This document shows, piece by piece, positions 54,245 to 64,000 of a DNA stretch of 64,000 nt. The notes under the pieces are model-generated. The model was not told where the DNA came from. It saw nothing but the letters and a program-made list of their open reading frames with translations, and did no database searches. Position 1 is the stretch's first letter. Each line of letters begins with the position of its first letter. The stretch spans positions 5,219,501-5,283,500 of the forward strand of contig OX637394.1 in assembly GCA_951799425.1 (NCBI GenBank). Direction: 5' to 3'. Both the position numbers and the translations under genes were made by a program. The stretch is from Ilex aquifolium (lineage: Eukaryota; Streptophyta; Magnoliopsida; Aquifoliales; Aquifoliaceae).

Positions 54245-55800
54245 TTAGGACAAATGAGTACACCTCTCTTCTCGTGAAGTGTGTCGCCGAGGTTTTCCGA
54301 GAGAGCTTTTTGACAGTTGTGGAGGGTGCTACTTTGGAGCAGAGTGACGATCTGGAGAGTTATGGACGGAATGGAAGTGTGGGCTGTGTGGTGTGACCTA
54401 CTACAACCCCAGCTGGTGCTTGGATCTGCTTTATCCACAGAGGAGGATTCTGTACGGCATCTGTTTGGGGTTGGATTGTGCTCTAACGATCAGGATCCGA
54501 TTAAAGTAATGTCATGTGAACTAAAATTTGTATAAAATAACTTGTAATGGTTGAATTAATAGATTTTATCACTGATTTAACGATTATAGTTGATTTGGTA
54601 TAAATTTTGGTATATAAATTTATTGCATAAAAAATTACCCGACCAATTATGTTACTACTCTAGTAGAAATAGGGGCAATAGCCTAGGCATCCTGAATTTG
54701 ATATTTAACGACACTTTAGAGGCAATTTTCTTTGATGTCAATATAGTTTGATTAGTAGAATAAGTTTTTATTCACTAGACAAATCGTATCTAAGTATTAA
54801 GTGTGAGTTCAACTCTCTATTAATTATACAAGTCATAATTAAGTGTTAAGAGGTTGATGCATGCTACACTCTCCAAATGGGAGATACAAAGAGAAATTTT
54901 AATCATTAGTGCAAAATTTAGGGTAAAAGTTTGTATAATGTGTAACTTTTATATGAAGGTGTAGATCTAAAGGAGTACGAATAAAGGAGTATTATTTGAT
55001 TTTATCTTTTGTGTAACAAATTTAGATTAAGGTAGGGATAAAATATAAATATATAATTATTAGTCATTATTCGTATTTGAAGGCACTCCTAACACAAAAA
55101 ATTTGTCAAGCAAATGGGACATCCTAGAATGTCTTAAATAAAATAAATGCAAGGATTGAAATGAAAAAATCATATCACATTAACACAATCCGAAAATTCA
55201 TATGAACTTAAATTAACACTATTACAAAATTATTTTGCCATATATTTATTCATGATGGCTCTTCTTTCCAATGAGTGCTTATTTTGTCAACATCTTGCTA
55301 AATCTAATGTATAGGTTGTCTAGTTCACATTGAACTACAAATCAAATTTTCAAAAAATAGAAAAAAAAAAACCCAACTGAACTAACATTGTCCAGCGAAT
55401 CTGCTTGTAACTGCAAGGACAATTGATTTAAATTATCTGCCGCTATGACTTCTCGGATGCTATATAAATATTCTCACGCTGCAATTAAACCAAATTAAAA
55501 AAAATCAAAATTTCACCACTTAAAAAAAAATTGATTTAACTAACCTTTTTTTATCGTTACGATGTCTATTTTACACTATTCAAGTATTTAATAAAATATG
55601 ACCATTAGCAAGGAAAAAACAATGCAAATAAGGACAAAAAAAATTGATAGTTGGTTTAAAATATCATTTTTTTTGGTGTAATTGGTCATTGATATTTTTT
55701 TTATTGGTCATTGATATTTTTTATTGATGATTAACTTGGCTTTGATTTTTTTTTTTTTTTTGTGATTAGCTTGGTTTTGAATGTCATACAAATATTTTGA
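54245..55800. other. Upstream of HINT3 and AT-rich intergenic DNA
   Basis: 54245-54530 is the GC-richer HINT3 promoter side. After about 54540 the DNA is AT-rich without genes. A ~46-bp word set (TTTATATGAAGGTGTAGATC) at 54928-54973 recurs at 56224-56271. Confidence 0.4.
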
Positions 55801-55903
55801 GTAAATAAGTCCAATTAAGATCGTCAAGACAAATAATGCTAAGAGAGATAGAGTATGAGATATCATTGTTTGTCTTGAGGATCCTAATTAGACTTTCATT
55901 ATA

Positions 55904-55904
<1 letters not shown>

Positions 55905-55974
<70 letters not shown>
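55905..55974. repeat. (TA)n(GA)n compound microsatellite
   Basis: About 22 TA units are followed by about 11 GA units. Flanking words AGGATCCTAATTAGACT and its partner around 55812 and 56060 (AATTAGGATCGTCAGATC) suggest it lies in the centre of a small foldback element. Confidence 0.85.
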
Positions 55975-55975
<1 letters not shown>

Positions 55976-56223
55976 TTATATACGTATGAGAATTTGGTGT
56001 ATGAAATAGAGAGAATTATATGAGATATAAGAATTTTAGAGTTTTAAAAGGAATGAAAATCTAATTAGGATCGTCAGATCAATAATCCTAAAATAATCTG
56101 AGCCGTGAAAAACTCAAGACAAGCAAAACTAGCTACTTTATTATATAGATAATATCAAATTTATGTTTAGATTAAATAATAGTGTATAGTATTAAATTAA
56201 AAATAAACAAATAAATATTGAGG

Positions 56224-56271
56224 GTAAGAGTTTGTAAAATGTGTAACTTTTATATGAAGGTGTAGATCTAA
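56224..56271. repeat. Direct repeat partner of 54928-54973
   Basis: GTGTAACTTTTATATGAAGG followed by TGTAGATCTAA is shared with the earlier copy in the same orientation, 1.3 kb apart. Confidence 0.7.
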
Positions 56272-56520
56272 GTTTGTAAGGGTAATAAAATCACTATATT
56301 TTAATATTATACTTGTTTAAAATAATACTACCTACTACATAATACTCATTAATACATAATGGAGGGACTTGGAGGCCAGTCCCTAGGTCTAATAGGATTT
56401 AAAAAAAAAAACTCACTCCTCAATTTTCTTTTGAATTAGGTCTCTGTTTAAAAGTCAAAGCAATTGACATATCTAAAGTCTTTTTCAATTGTAAAAAATA
56501 ATGACAATGTCATTACTTAA

Positions 56521-57251
56521 TGTTGGAAAAGTGGATCCAAATAAAGTGAACGGCAGGGTGAGGCGCGGACTAGGTCGCTCTCTTAAGACGATTCGCGCCC
56601 CTTTATGATAGAATCACAGCACAGAAGGTGTAGACGCGTCGTCCCCAGGATACAACAGCCCAGCCTATTGACTGTTGCTTCACTCAAATCTGCACAATCG
56701 AATGAAGCAGAAGCTTCACACACACCTTTGAATATTGCCCAGAAACTTATCTAAGAAAATATAGCTGATATGATATATATGTATACTGAATATATGTACA
56801 TATATATACTGATAATATATGTGTTTAATAGGCCGTAATTACTTCTATATTTAATTGGTTAATAAATTAAATATGACTGTTGGAATACTAGCCGTTGGAG
56901 GCTTTTGGTATTCAGCAACTGAAATTTTATTTAATATTGAAGTAATAACAGAAAATAATAATAAAAAGTGGGTTTAATACCAGTTAATATCTTATTTAAT
57001 TTTGGCGAGCCAGGGGAACCCACTACCCGGGTCGTGGACTAGGTACAACCATGTGTTTCGTAGATTTTAGAAATCCGTATCTCCTCCGCTAGTCCCCCCC
57101 TGCGCACGTGAGAGTCCCAAGACCTCTCTTTGATTCAAAGGCTAGATAACACTAGTCTATATATATACTCAAATATCTTTGGTCTTTTAGTCGATGTGGG
57201 ATTGAGTTCCCACACAAGACAAAACACTCTTTTAGTTAAAATATTCTAACA
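56521..57251. mobile_element. Solo LTR (731 bp) with 5-bp target duplication
   Basis: Begins TGTTGGAAAAGTGG and ends ATATTCTAACA, giving TGTTGGA/TCTAACA inverted ends with TG...CA. It is flanked by exact CTTAA duplications at 56516-56520 and 57252-57256. It contains GTCGATGTGGGATTGAGTTC near 57190, a word common in plant LTRs, and no internal genes. It is the product of recombination between two LTRs. The superfamily cannot be told from the LTR alone. Confidence 0.85.
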
Positions 57252-57339
57252 CTTAATTTAAACAACTATTCTAAAAAGTTACGTCATCATAATATACATT
57301 TTTCTCCACAAACACAAATCGTAAGACAAGTACACTAAA

Positions 57340-57766
57340 AAAAATATAGGTACGTAATTAAAAAAAATATAAATATACCTTCGAGCTGAAAAATAACATG
57401 TACATAATAAAAAAATAAAAAATAACAAGTACACAATAAATAAAATACAAAAAAAAAAAAAAAAAAGGTATGCAAGATAACAAAAAATAGGTACCCAATA
57501 AGAAAAAATTAAAAATAACAAGTTCGCAATAAAAAAAATACAGGTATGCAATAAAAAAAATAACAGGTATGCAATAAAAAAATAAAAAAAAACAAGTATA
57601 TAATAAAAAAATAATAAGTACGTAATAAAAAAATAACAGGTACGCAATAAAAAATAACAAATACACAATAAAAAAATAGCAGGTACGTAATTAAAAAAAT
57701 AACAAGAATGCAATATAAAAAATAATTGGTACACAATAAAAAAAAATAAAAATAATAGGCACGCAA
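57340..57766. repeat. Minisatellite of ~18-21-bp units
   Basis: About twenty diverged copies of AAAAATAACAGGTACGCAAT. On the minus strand this translates to hydrophobic Tyr/Phe/Leu-rich frames of up to 176 residues, which are artefacts of the repeat. Confidence 0.9.
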
Positions 57767-59270
57767 AATATACCCAAGTCGACAAGTCTAATTCATAAGA
57801 AACCCACAAATCAAAATGAAAGAGGAGCGCAAAGCAAAATTAGAAGAAAAAGACCCAGAAAAACTACTCATCAACCCATCATTTTTTTTCAAAATCAAAC
57901 CAAACATGAAGAAAGGAAGACAAAAGATTTCTAATCGAATCGATCTTCCTCATCATCGTCGGAGGCGTTGATCCCATGAAGATAAGTAACCGACATCAAT
58001 TTCTATGGCTTTGAAGGCACCGAACATATTTTCTATTCATTCTTGATCAATAATAGATTTCCCATGAAAATAAGTCCAATCAAGAAAGAATATTTTAAGT
58101 CCAAACATGAAGATAAGATTTCCCATATTCGTAGAGGTAGCTGCTAGAGAAAGAAATGGAGATATATGTGTTCTTGATCAAGAATGAATAGGAGAACGGG
58201 ATCGTGATGTCTTCCATTTTGGTTTACTCGCATCTCTCAAATTTAAACTAAAATCATATAATCAGAGCAAAATAGGTAATAAATATAAATATATATGCCT
58301 AACCCCACCAACCCAAAGACTGTATTCAAAGTATTTTAAAAAACGGAAGATCTCTGTTTATACTAAAAAAACAGTAGGATTAAAATTGATATACAAATCA
58401 AATGAGGGACCCTAGCCAAATTAATTATACATAGTATTAAGTGTTAAATAGCAATAATAAAGCAGGTCGAGATTAATGATAAATTAAACATCATCACCAA
58501 ATTAAATTAATCCAACCTTATCTCTTGATACCTAAACAAACTATTCCCTATTGTATTTCGATTAACCCTCCAGAGCTGGGCATGCATTACATACCCAATG
58601 AGTGAAGATGTAATTTTGATTAACATGGACCTAGCTAATCCATGAAGAACCAAATTAGAGCCGTATTATACTTAGATTGACATTTCATAAAACATATTAA
58701 ATTCGAGTTTCTAACGTCATATAATCGACACAATAGGAATGTGATCTGAGTCACACGATTTATGTCCACAACCTTACGCTCTCAAGCTCCGTACGTCAAT
58801 TCGTTTATTGAGAGCGAATTCGCCATCAATTTGCGAATTCATTTTTATGAATTCATGAATCCACTCATACAAATCACGAATTCGAATAAATAACAATAAA
58901 AAAATTATATCACTAAATTTTTATACTCCATTTCTTTGCTTCTAAGTGTACTTATCTCATTAAGAGGAATTTATAGCCAAGTAGTCCCATGTGAAAGCCA
59001 CGCCTGAAGCTTGAAATGAGTGTAGAGGACCACTGCCCTTTTATAAGCAAGTATGGCTTCCCCCTTTCCCTTGTATAATCGATATGAGATTGAAAGTCAA
59101 GGTTTGCAATGCCTCAAGGCTTCCCCTTCACCTTTTTTGGGGAATTGATTTCTTTACTGTTTTTTTAAATTGATTTCTTTACTTTTTTTTTCTTTACTCA
59201 TTTATCATATATTTGAATATAAAAATTGACTTTTAAAAATCTATTTTCAATAACTTTTATATAATATAAA
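57767..59270. other. Intergenic, nothing recognised
   Basis: Mixed AT-rich sequence. A slightly GC-richer patch at 57900-58210 has no conserved frame. AATTCATGAATTC-type words near 58820-58880 form short inverted repeats. Confidence 0.3.
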
Positions 59271-59274
59271 TATA

Positions 59275-60413
59275 CTAGTTATTTTCATGCCTGAAGGCAC
59301 GGAATAATAAAAAAATGATCAACAATAAACAAATTTGTACTCACACCCAAAATCAAATTACAAAAATAGAGAAAAAAGAAAGGAATTTAAGCACCGATTG
59401 TAGTGGGGCGAACGGTGGTAGTGGTGGTGGGAGACGTTGATGATTGTGGTGGGTGACGACTATACTAATGGTGGCAATCGTGGGTGGCAACAGTGATGGT
59501 GGTGGTGGGGCAGTAGGGGTGATGGTGGGACAGTGACAGTGGTAGTAAGGTGGCAGTAGCGGTGGTGATGGTAGGGGTGATGGTGGGCAATAATGGTGCT
59601 GGTGGGTGCTGACGGTGGTAGTTGGATGATGGTGATAGTGATAATAGATATAAGAATAAGATGACGATGGTGGTGAGTGGTGACGCTGGATCATGGTAGT
59701 ACTAATCGGTGATGTGTGGCAATGGTGGTCGTGGTGGTGGTGGTGGGGCGGTGAGGATGATGGTGGTAGGGGGTAGTGACGACAACGACGATGGTGGTAG
59801 GGTGGTAGCAACGGTGGTGGTGATAGTAATGGTGATTGTGGGGGTGTGGATGATGGTGGGGGGTGATGGTGGTAGAGTGATGGCAGTGGTGGTGGCGGTA
59901 ATGGTGGGGCAGTGATGGTGGTTGTTGTGCAAGAAGTGGTGGTGAGGGTGGTAAGGTGGCGGCAACGATGGTGGTGGGGCGATGAGTATGGTGGTAGTGG
60001 TGGGGGTGGCGACAATGGTGGTGGTGGCAGCGGTGATGGTGGTTGTTGTTATAGCAGAGGTGATGGCAGTGGTGGAGGGGGTAGTAGTGGTAGTCGTAAT
60101 GGTAGTAGTAGTCGTGGTGTTGGTGATAGTGGTGATGGTGGTGGGGCGGTGGGGGTGGGGGTAGTGGTGGTGGTAAGACGGTTTCAAACGATACTTTTTA
60201 AAAAAAAAAGTATTTATTAGAAGTTATAAATTTTAGAATCACTTTTAAAAAGTTACACCAAACACACTTTTAAGAGCCTGTTTTTCTTATTAAATTTGGA
60301 GTATTAATATTAGCCGTTATATTAACTTTAAAATAAAATTTTAAACCACGAAAAATAAAAATAATTTTATTTATTTTTTGAGATTTGAATTGTATTTTAT
60401 TTTATTATATAGA
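59275..60413 (-). mobile_element. Non-autonomous Helitron with expanded GGT-rich minisatellite (copy B)
   Basis: On the minus strand it starts TCTATATAATAAAATAAAAT and ends with a hairpin (CCGTGCCTTCAGGCATG: TGCC/GGCA stem with a TTCA loop), then AAAATAACTAG. It is flanked by A and T as expected for Helitrons. Both ends match copy A at 25199-25851. The GGTGGT/GATGGTGG minisatellite core is about 780 bp here against about 280 bp in copy A. Frames of 100-220 residues across the core are Pro/His/Thr- or Val/Gly-rich repeat translations, not genes. Confidence 0.75.
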
Positions 60414-61655
60414 TATGTATATATTTATATAGTACTCATAATTTTTTGAATTTTGTCGCTTTCGCACTCCTGCTCTCACTCTCGTTCCTGCCCTTGTTCC
60501 CGCTTTGTGTAATCTAAAATGTGACTCGTGAGAGTATTTTTATATTGATTTCTTTGTGAATAGAATAATGATCAAAAAATAGACAGATTCCACAAGGCAG
60601 GTAGGCACACGTATTCTAAGAGACACGATTAAATGAACCTTAAGAAAATATTTGAGCTAAAATTATGAAGATTAGGACACTCATTATAGAGCCCATTTAG
60701 AACCACACATTGATAAATTGGGGGGCATGTGACAATGCCATTATAAGAGAAACTTATTGACTGTGTATATCATGCAACAGACACGTGCAATGTTGCTTGG
60801 AAATTTTCCACCAAAACAACCACAATGGCGGCTAACATTTGCGTCTTAGTGTCCATTACCATTCTCTGGCAATTTCCTAGATTTTTTAATTAAATATCAA
60901 TATTAAAGGATAAATCATATGTATTGTTATCATTTGTCAAGTCCATTATTTAGGTTACAACTCTCTCAAGTGATCCGAATAATTCGTGCTCAATTCAATT
61001 TTTAACTTATTCAATATGAGTAATGTTATATAGATTTGGAAATTTAATCTAAAAATTTGACATCATTCAATGATAATAATTCATAAAATCAAGTTTTAAG
61101 TCAATTTATTATTTTTCATTTAATGTTATTTATGATGGTTCATGAAAATAGTGAGCCAAAAAGGGATTTGAGTGTCTGATGATTGTGCGGGTGTGTCGCT
61201 TGTGAAATCAACTGTAGGGTAAGGAAAATAGACAAGAGAGTGAGTGGTTCATCAAATTGAATAGTTAGACTAGTCCATTGTCAATGAAGTTCCTTGGTCT
61301 AGTGTTGGTTATATTGTTTGAGGAGGAAGAAGAGAGTAATTACATAGAGTTGAGATTGATCCCCTTCTCGTAGGGCATTTCTTTTCTATTTTGGCTGTTA
61401 GAGGGAATTATATCTACAGGACACGTGGGATTCTAGAAGCAATGAGGTGACATATTTGAGGCGGTAGTTTGCTATCCAAGGTAGGGTTGCTTTGTCGAGC
61501 TCTTCCTCTTCTTCTGATAGTTAGATCCAAATTGGCTTTCTTGAATGTCGAGTTGTTTTGGTATCACTTGGTGATCTGGACTGAGTTAGTTAGCGTTGGA
61601 TGGGCCAAGTCTGGTCCATGTGGGTTGAGGCCCAATGGGTCATAGTCCAATAGGA
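60414..61655. other. Intergenic, nothing recognised
   Basis: No frames or repeats with clear boundaries. The part at 61150-61640 is less AT-rich but shows no domain in any frame. Confidence 0.3.
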
Positions 61656-61668
61656 TCAATCCTTGTTT

Positions 61669-62881
61669 GGGTAATTTGGAAGCCGGTACAAAAAATTAGA
61701 CTTATTTGAACTAAACTACATTAAGAAAATTTATTTGACTCTAAGTGCATTTTTTTGAAAAAAGACTAAAGGGCAATTTATTACTCCATTACTCTCTCTC
61801 TCTCTCCATTACTCTCTCACTCTCGATTCCCTATTTTCTCTCCATCTATTTCTCTCTCTCTTTCTCTCACATTGATATATATTTTTTTAAATACGTAAAG
61901 ATTTGATTTGATTTTTTCATCTCTCTCTCCCCTATTTTTTTCTCTCTCCCCTTATTTCCTTATTATCTCACTTTCTCTCTCATTATATCAAGGTTACAAC
62001 AACACAATTACACTAATTAGTTACAATTACCTTAAATACATTAAACAGTTATTCATGTGTTCTAATAAACCAAACAGTTATACTAAATAATTATATGAAA
62101 TTACAACACTAATTCAATTTGTCATTTAGTTATTTACATAAATCAAAGAGTTACACTATTTACTATCACGACATGGTTACACCAATTATATATACCAAAT
62201 TGAGTTTATCATTACACGAAAGATTTTACCATTATACAAAATTTGGTATATATAATTAGCGTAACGATGTTGCGATATTAAATAGTGCAACTATTTAGTT
62301 TATGTAAACAACTGAATGAAAAATTTAATTGATATCATAATTTAGTGTAATTGTTTGGTACAACTGTTTGGTTTATTAGAACGCATAAGTAACTTTTTAG
62401 TGTATTATAGGACAATTGTAACTGATTGGTGTAACTGATTAGTGTAATTGTGTTGTTGTAATGTTGATATAAATAGAGAGAGAGAGAGAGAGAGAGAGAG
62501 TTAGAGAAAATAGGGGAGAAAGAGATGAAAAAATAAATCAAATCTTTATATATTTGAAAAGAAAATAAATTATCAATGATAGATAGAGAGAGAAAATAGG
62601 GGAGAGATGGGGAAAGTAACAGGGGGAGAGAGAGATGGAGAGAAAATATGGGAGAGATAATGAGAGAGTCTAATGAAATCTTTACATATTTGATTAGATA
62701 TATAACTGCAATCAAGAATGCATAATTTAAGGGATGATATTTAGGTAAAAAAAAATTGATTTCATTTGAATTTTGTACCTAAACACAATATGTTTTATTA
62801 AAATTGAACTTAATAAAGTAAACAATTTATCCATACACTTTTCCTCAAATAAGTCTAAAAAATTGTACCCGCAACCAAAAA
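61669..62881. mobile_element. Palindromic MULE-like non-autonomous element, copy B
   Basis: The left end (GGTACAAAAAATTAGACTTA) and the reverse complement of the right end (GGTACAATTTTTTAGACTTA) match. The arms carry CT/GA-rich blocks (61795-61990 and 62475-62670) and TTACACCAATTAG-type words, meeting near 62215. AATCCTTGTTT is repeated at 61658-61668 and 62882-62892, a duplication of the length made by Mutator-type transposases. The right arm, reverse-complemented, matches the element at 2427-3460 over several hundred bases. The 126-residue frame at 62335-62715 is repeat-derived. Confidence 0.7.
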
Positions 62882-62892
62882 AATCCTTGTTT

Positions 62893-63295
62893 ATATTATC
62901 ATCAATTTAAATTGTCAAATGTTGTTAAGATTTTTTTGGTTTTTTTTTTTTTTTTTGTAAACCCTATCCAAATGATGAGCTTCCATATGGTTTATCTCCA
63001 AATATTTGTTACAGATTATACTAATAATTATTTCAAAATTGTTTGTTAAAATTCTACAGGCTAATTTTTAAGAAGTTTTCATGAGTATTAAACTTGATTT
63101 TAGATCGAATACACACAAGTTTTGCTTCAAAAAGAACATAAGCCTCGCTCAAGTTCGAGCCTGATCAATAACAATCCAACCTAATATAAACATACTAAGT
63201 TTTAACAAATTCAACTCGCTTAAACTCCTACTTACAATTAAAAAAAAGAGAGAATATGAAATTTACCCAAAAACAAATTAAGATGACAAAATTAG
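62893..63295. other. Intergenic, nothing recognised
   Basis: AT-rich sequence with a poly-T run at 62938-62956. Nothing else recognised. Confidence 0.3.
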
Positions 63296-63300
63296 AATGA

Positions 63301-63457
63301 GATCATCTCTAATATATTTTTTCTTCAATTCATTTCTTGACACATCATCCACCATCCATTCAAGTGTGATTTATTATATACAAGTGTGTCCCTCACTCAT
63401 TAATAATAAATAATGTGTTAAGAAAGAAATTGAAGAAAAAATGTATTGGAGAAGATT
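63301..63457. mobile_element. 157-bp MITE with ~38-bp terminal inverted repeats
   Basis: The left end GATCATCTCTAATATATTTT and the reverse complement of the right end AATCTTCTCCAATACATTTT pair, and both continue into TTCTTCAATT and CATTTCTT/CTTTCTT. No frame and no confirmed target duplication. Confidence 0.65.
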
Positions 63458-63548
63458 TCGATCCGATAAAATCATTATTGTTTAAGCATTGACATTAAAC
63501 ATTGCATTTTCTTATTAAAGTCTTTTTTTTTTTGGTATATTTCCAGTA

Positions 63549-64000
63549 CTAGTTCGTGCACACGTGCGTTGTACGTGTACTATTTTGAATATCTAATATA
63601 TTATGTACTGTTATTGCAAGATTATGAAAATATCATGAAAGATATGTACCCTAAAACTGAATGTATTTTGCCACAACTTTCATGGACCAGTTTCTAGACT
63701 CTTTTGTCATACTTGGCATTGTTAGAAAGGTTTTTTGGATACTTACATAGGTGTGATCTGCAACCAAAACCATGCAGAAGAAACTATATCTATTATTGTC
63801 TTGTAAATGATTTAAAAGTTTGAAGTCAATAAACATTGTAATAATTAATAGACTGCCTACTCTCATGGAGACCATATCAAGTTACAAACAAGCCATAACT
63901 AACCTTATGCTTCATCTTAGAACAATGGCATTGAATCATTCTTATAGTGCATCTCATTTGTGAAGGTAGAGTCGAAAATTTGTATATCATGCATTCTAAA
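63549..64000 (-). mobile_element. 3' end of a Helitron that continues beyond the window
   Basis: Read on the minus strand, a hairpin (ACACGT and ACGTGT arms around a 7-base loop, near 63558-63578) precedes CTAG at 63549-63552, and the next base outside is T. This is the canonical Helitron 3' end. Inside, a 74-residue minus-strand frame (63651-63875) contains YSFFCMVLVADHTYVSIQKT and SRNWSMKVVAKYIQF. That is faintly like an OB-fold segment of RPA-type proteins carried by plant Helitrons, but too short to assign. Confidence 0.5.

Noticed and set aside
56128..56150. CTAG and TATTATATAGAT words as paired Helitron ends
   Set aside because: Only about 20 bp apart with no hairpin or body; likely coincidence or a terminal scrap.
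57279..57809. 176-residue hydrophobic frame resembling a membrane protein
   Set aside because: Produced by an ~20-bp tandem repeat; Tyr/Phe/Leu periodicity follows the repeat unit.
59353..60220. Frames of up to 220 residues on both strands
   Set aside because: Same minisatellite effect in the second Helitron copy; no domain and extreme composition.

Overview
This window is plant nuclear DNA, almost certainly from a eudicot. It is AT-rich, its real genes carry GT-AG introns, and the intergenic space is packed with plant transposable elements (MULEs, Helitrons, SINEs, LTR remnants, MITE-like foldbacks) and one endogenous caulimovirid. The species cannot be named from the sequence. I saw no tRNA, rRNA, CRISPR or organelle genes.

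Four host genes look intact. A single-exon DUF506 (PDDEXK-like) gene lies at 4495-5382 (+). A two-exon U-box/armadillo E3 ligase resembling PUB9 lies at 26772-28955 (+). An eight-exon CHIP co-chaperone E3 ligase (TPR + U-box) lies at 35800-46706 (-). A seven-exon HINT3 histidine-triad gene lies at 48686-54244 (-). I placed splice sites by hand; the summed exons give open frames of 295, 455, 281 and 200 residues, close to what I recall of the Arabidopsis proteins.

1-4.4 kb holds a decayed transposon gene fragment, a palindromic element and a small MITE. 5.84-18.12 kb is one large Mutator-like element with long terminal inverted repeats built of ~31-bp modules and an 11-bp target duplication. 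It carries a broken MURA-type transposase, a plant-mobile-domain gene with an RGG tail, and three small genes that appear related to each other (shared E-N-N/D-x-M...R..R-Y/F core, then an acidic tail). A LINE fragment and tandem duplications fill its right half. 18.2-26 kb contains Helitrons, a SINE and foldback MITEs. 31.5-32.9 kb is a non-autonomous MULE with an exact 9-bp target duplication. Intron 3 of CHIP (39.1-46.3 kb) holds an LTR fragment joined to a decayed endogenous caulimovirid in antisense orientation to CHIP, with the gene order coat, movement, protease, RT and a second partial copy of the 5' region. The right end has a solo LTR with 5-bp target duplication (56.5-57.25 kb), a minisatellite, a GGT-rich Helitron (59.3-60.4 kb), a second copy of the palindromic element (61.7-62.9 kb) and the start of another Helitron.

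The best candidate for something undescribed is the set of three related accessory genes carried with transposase and plant mobile domain inside the 12.3-kb MULE.
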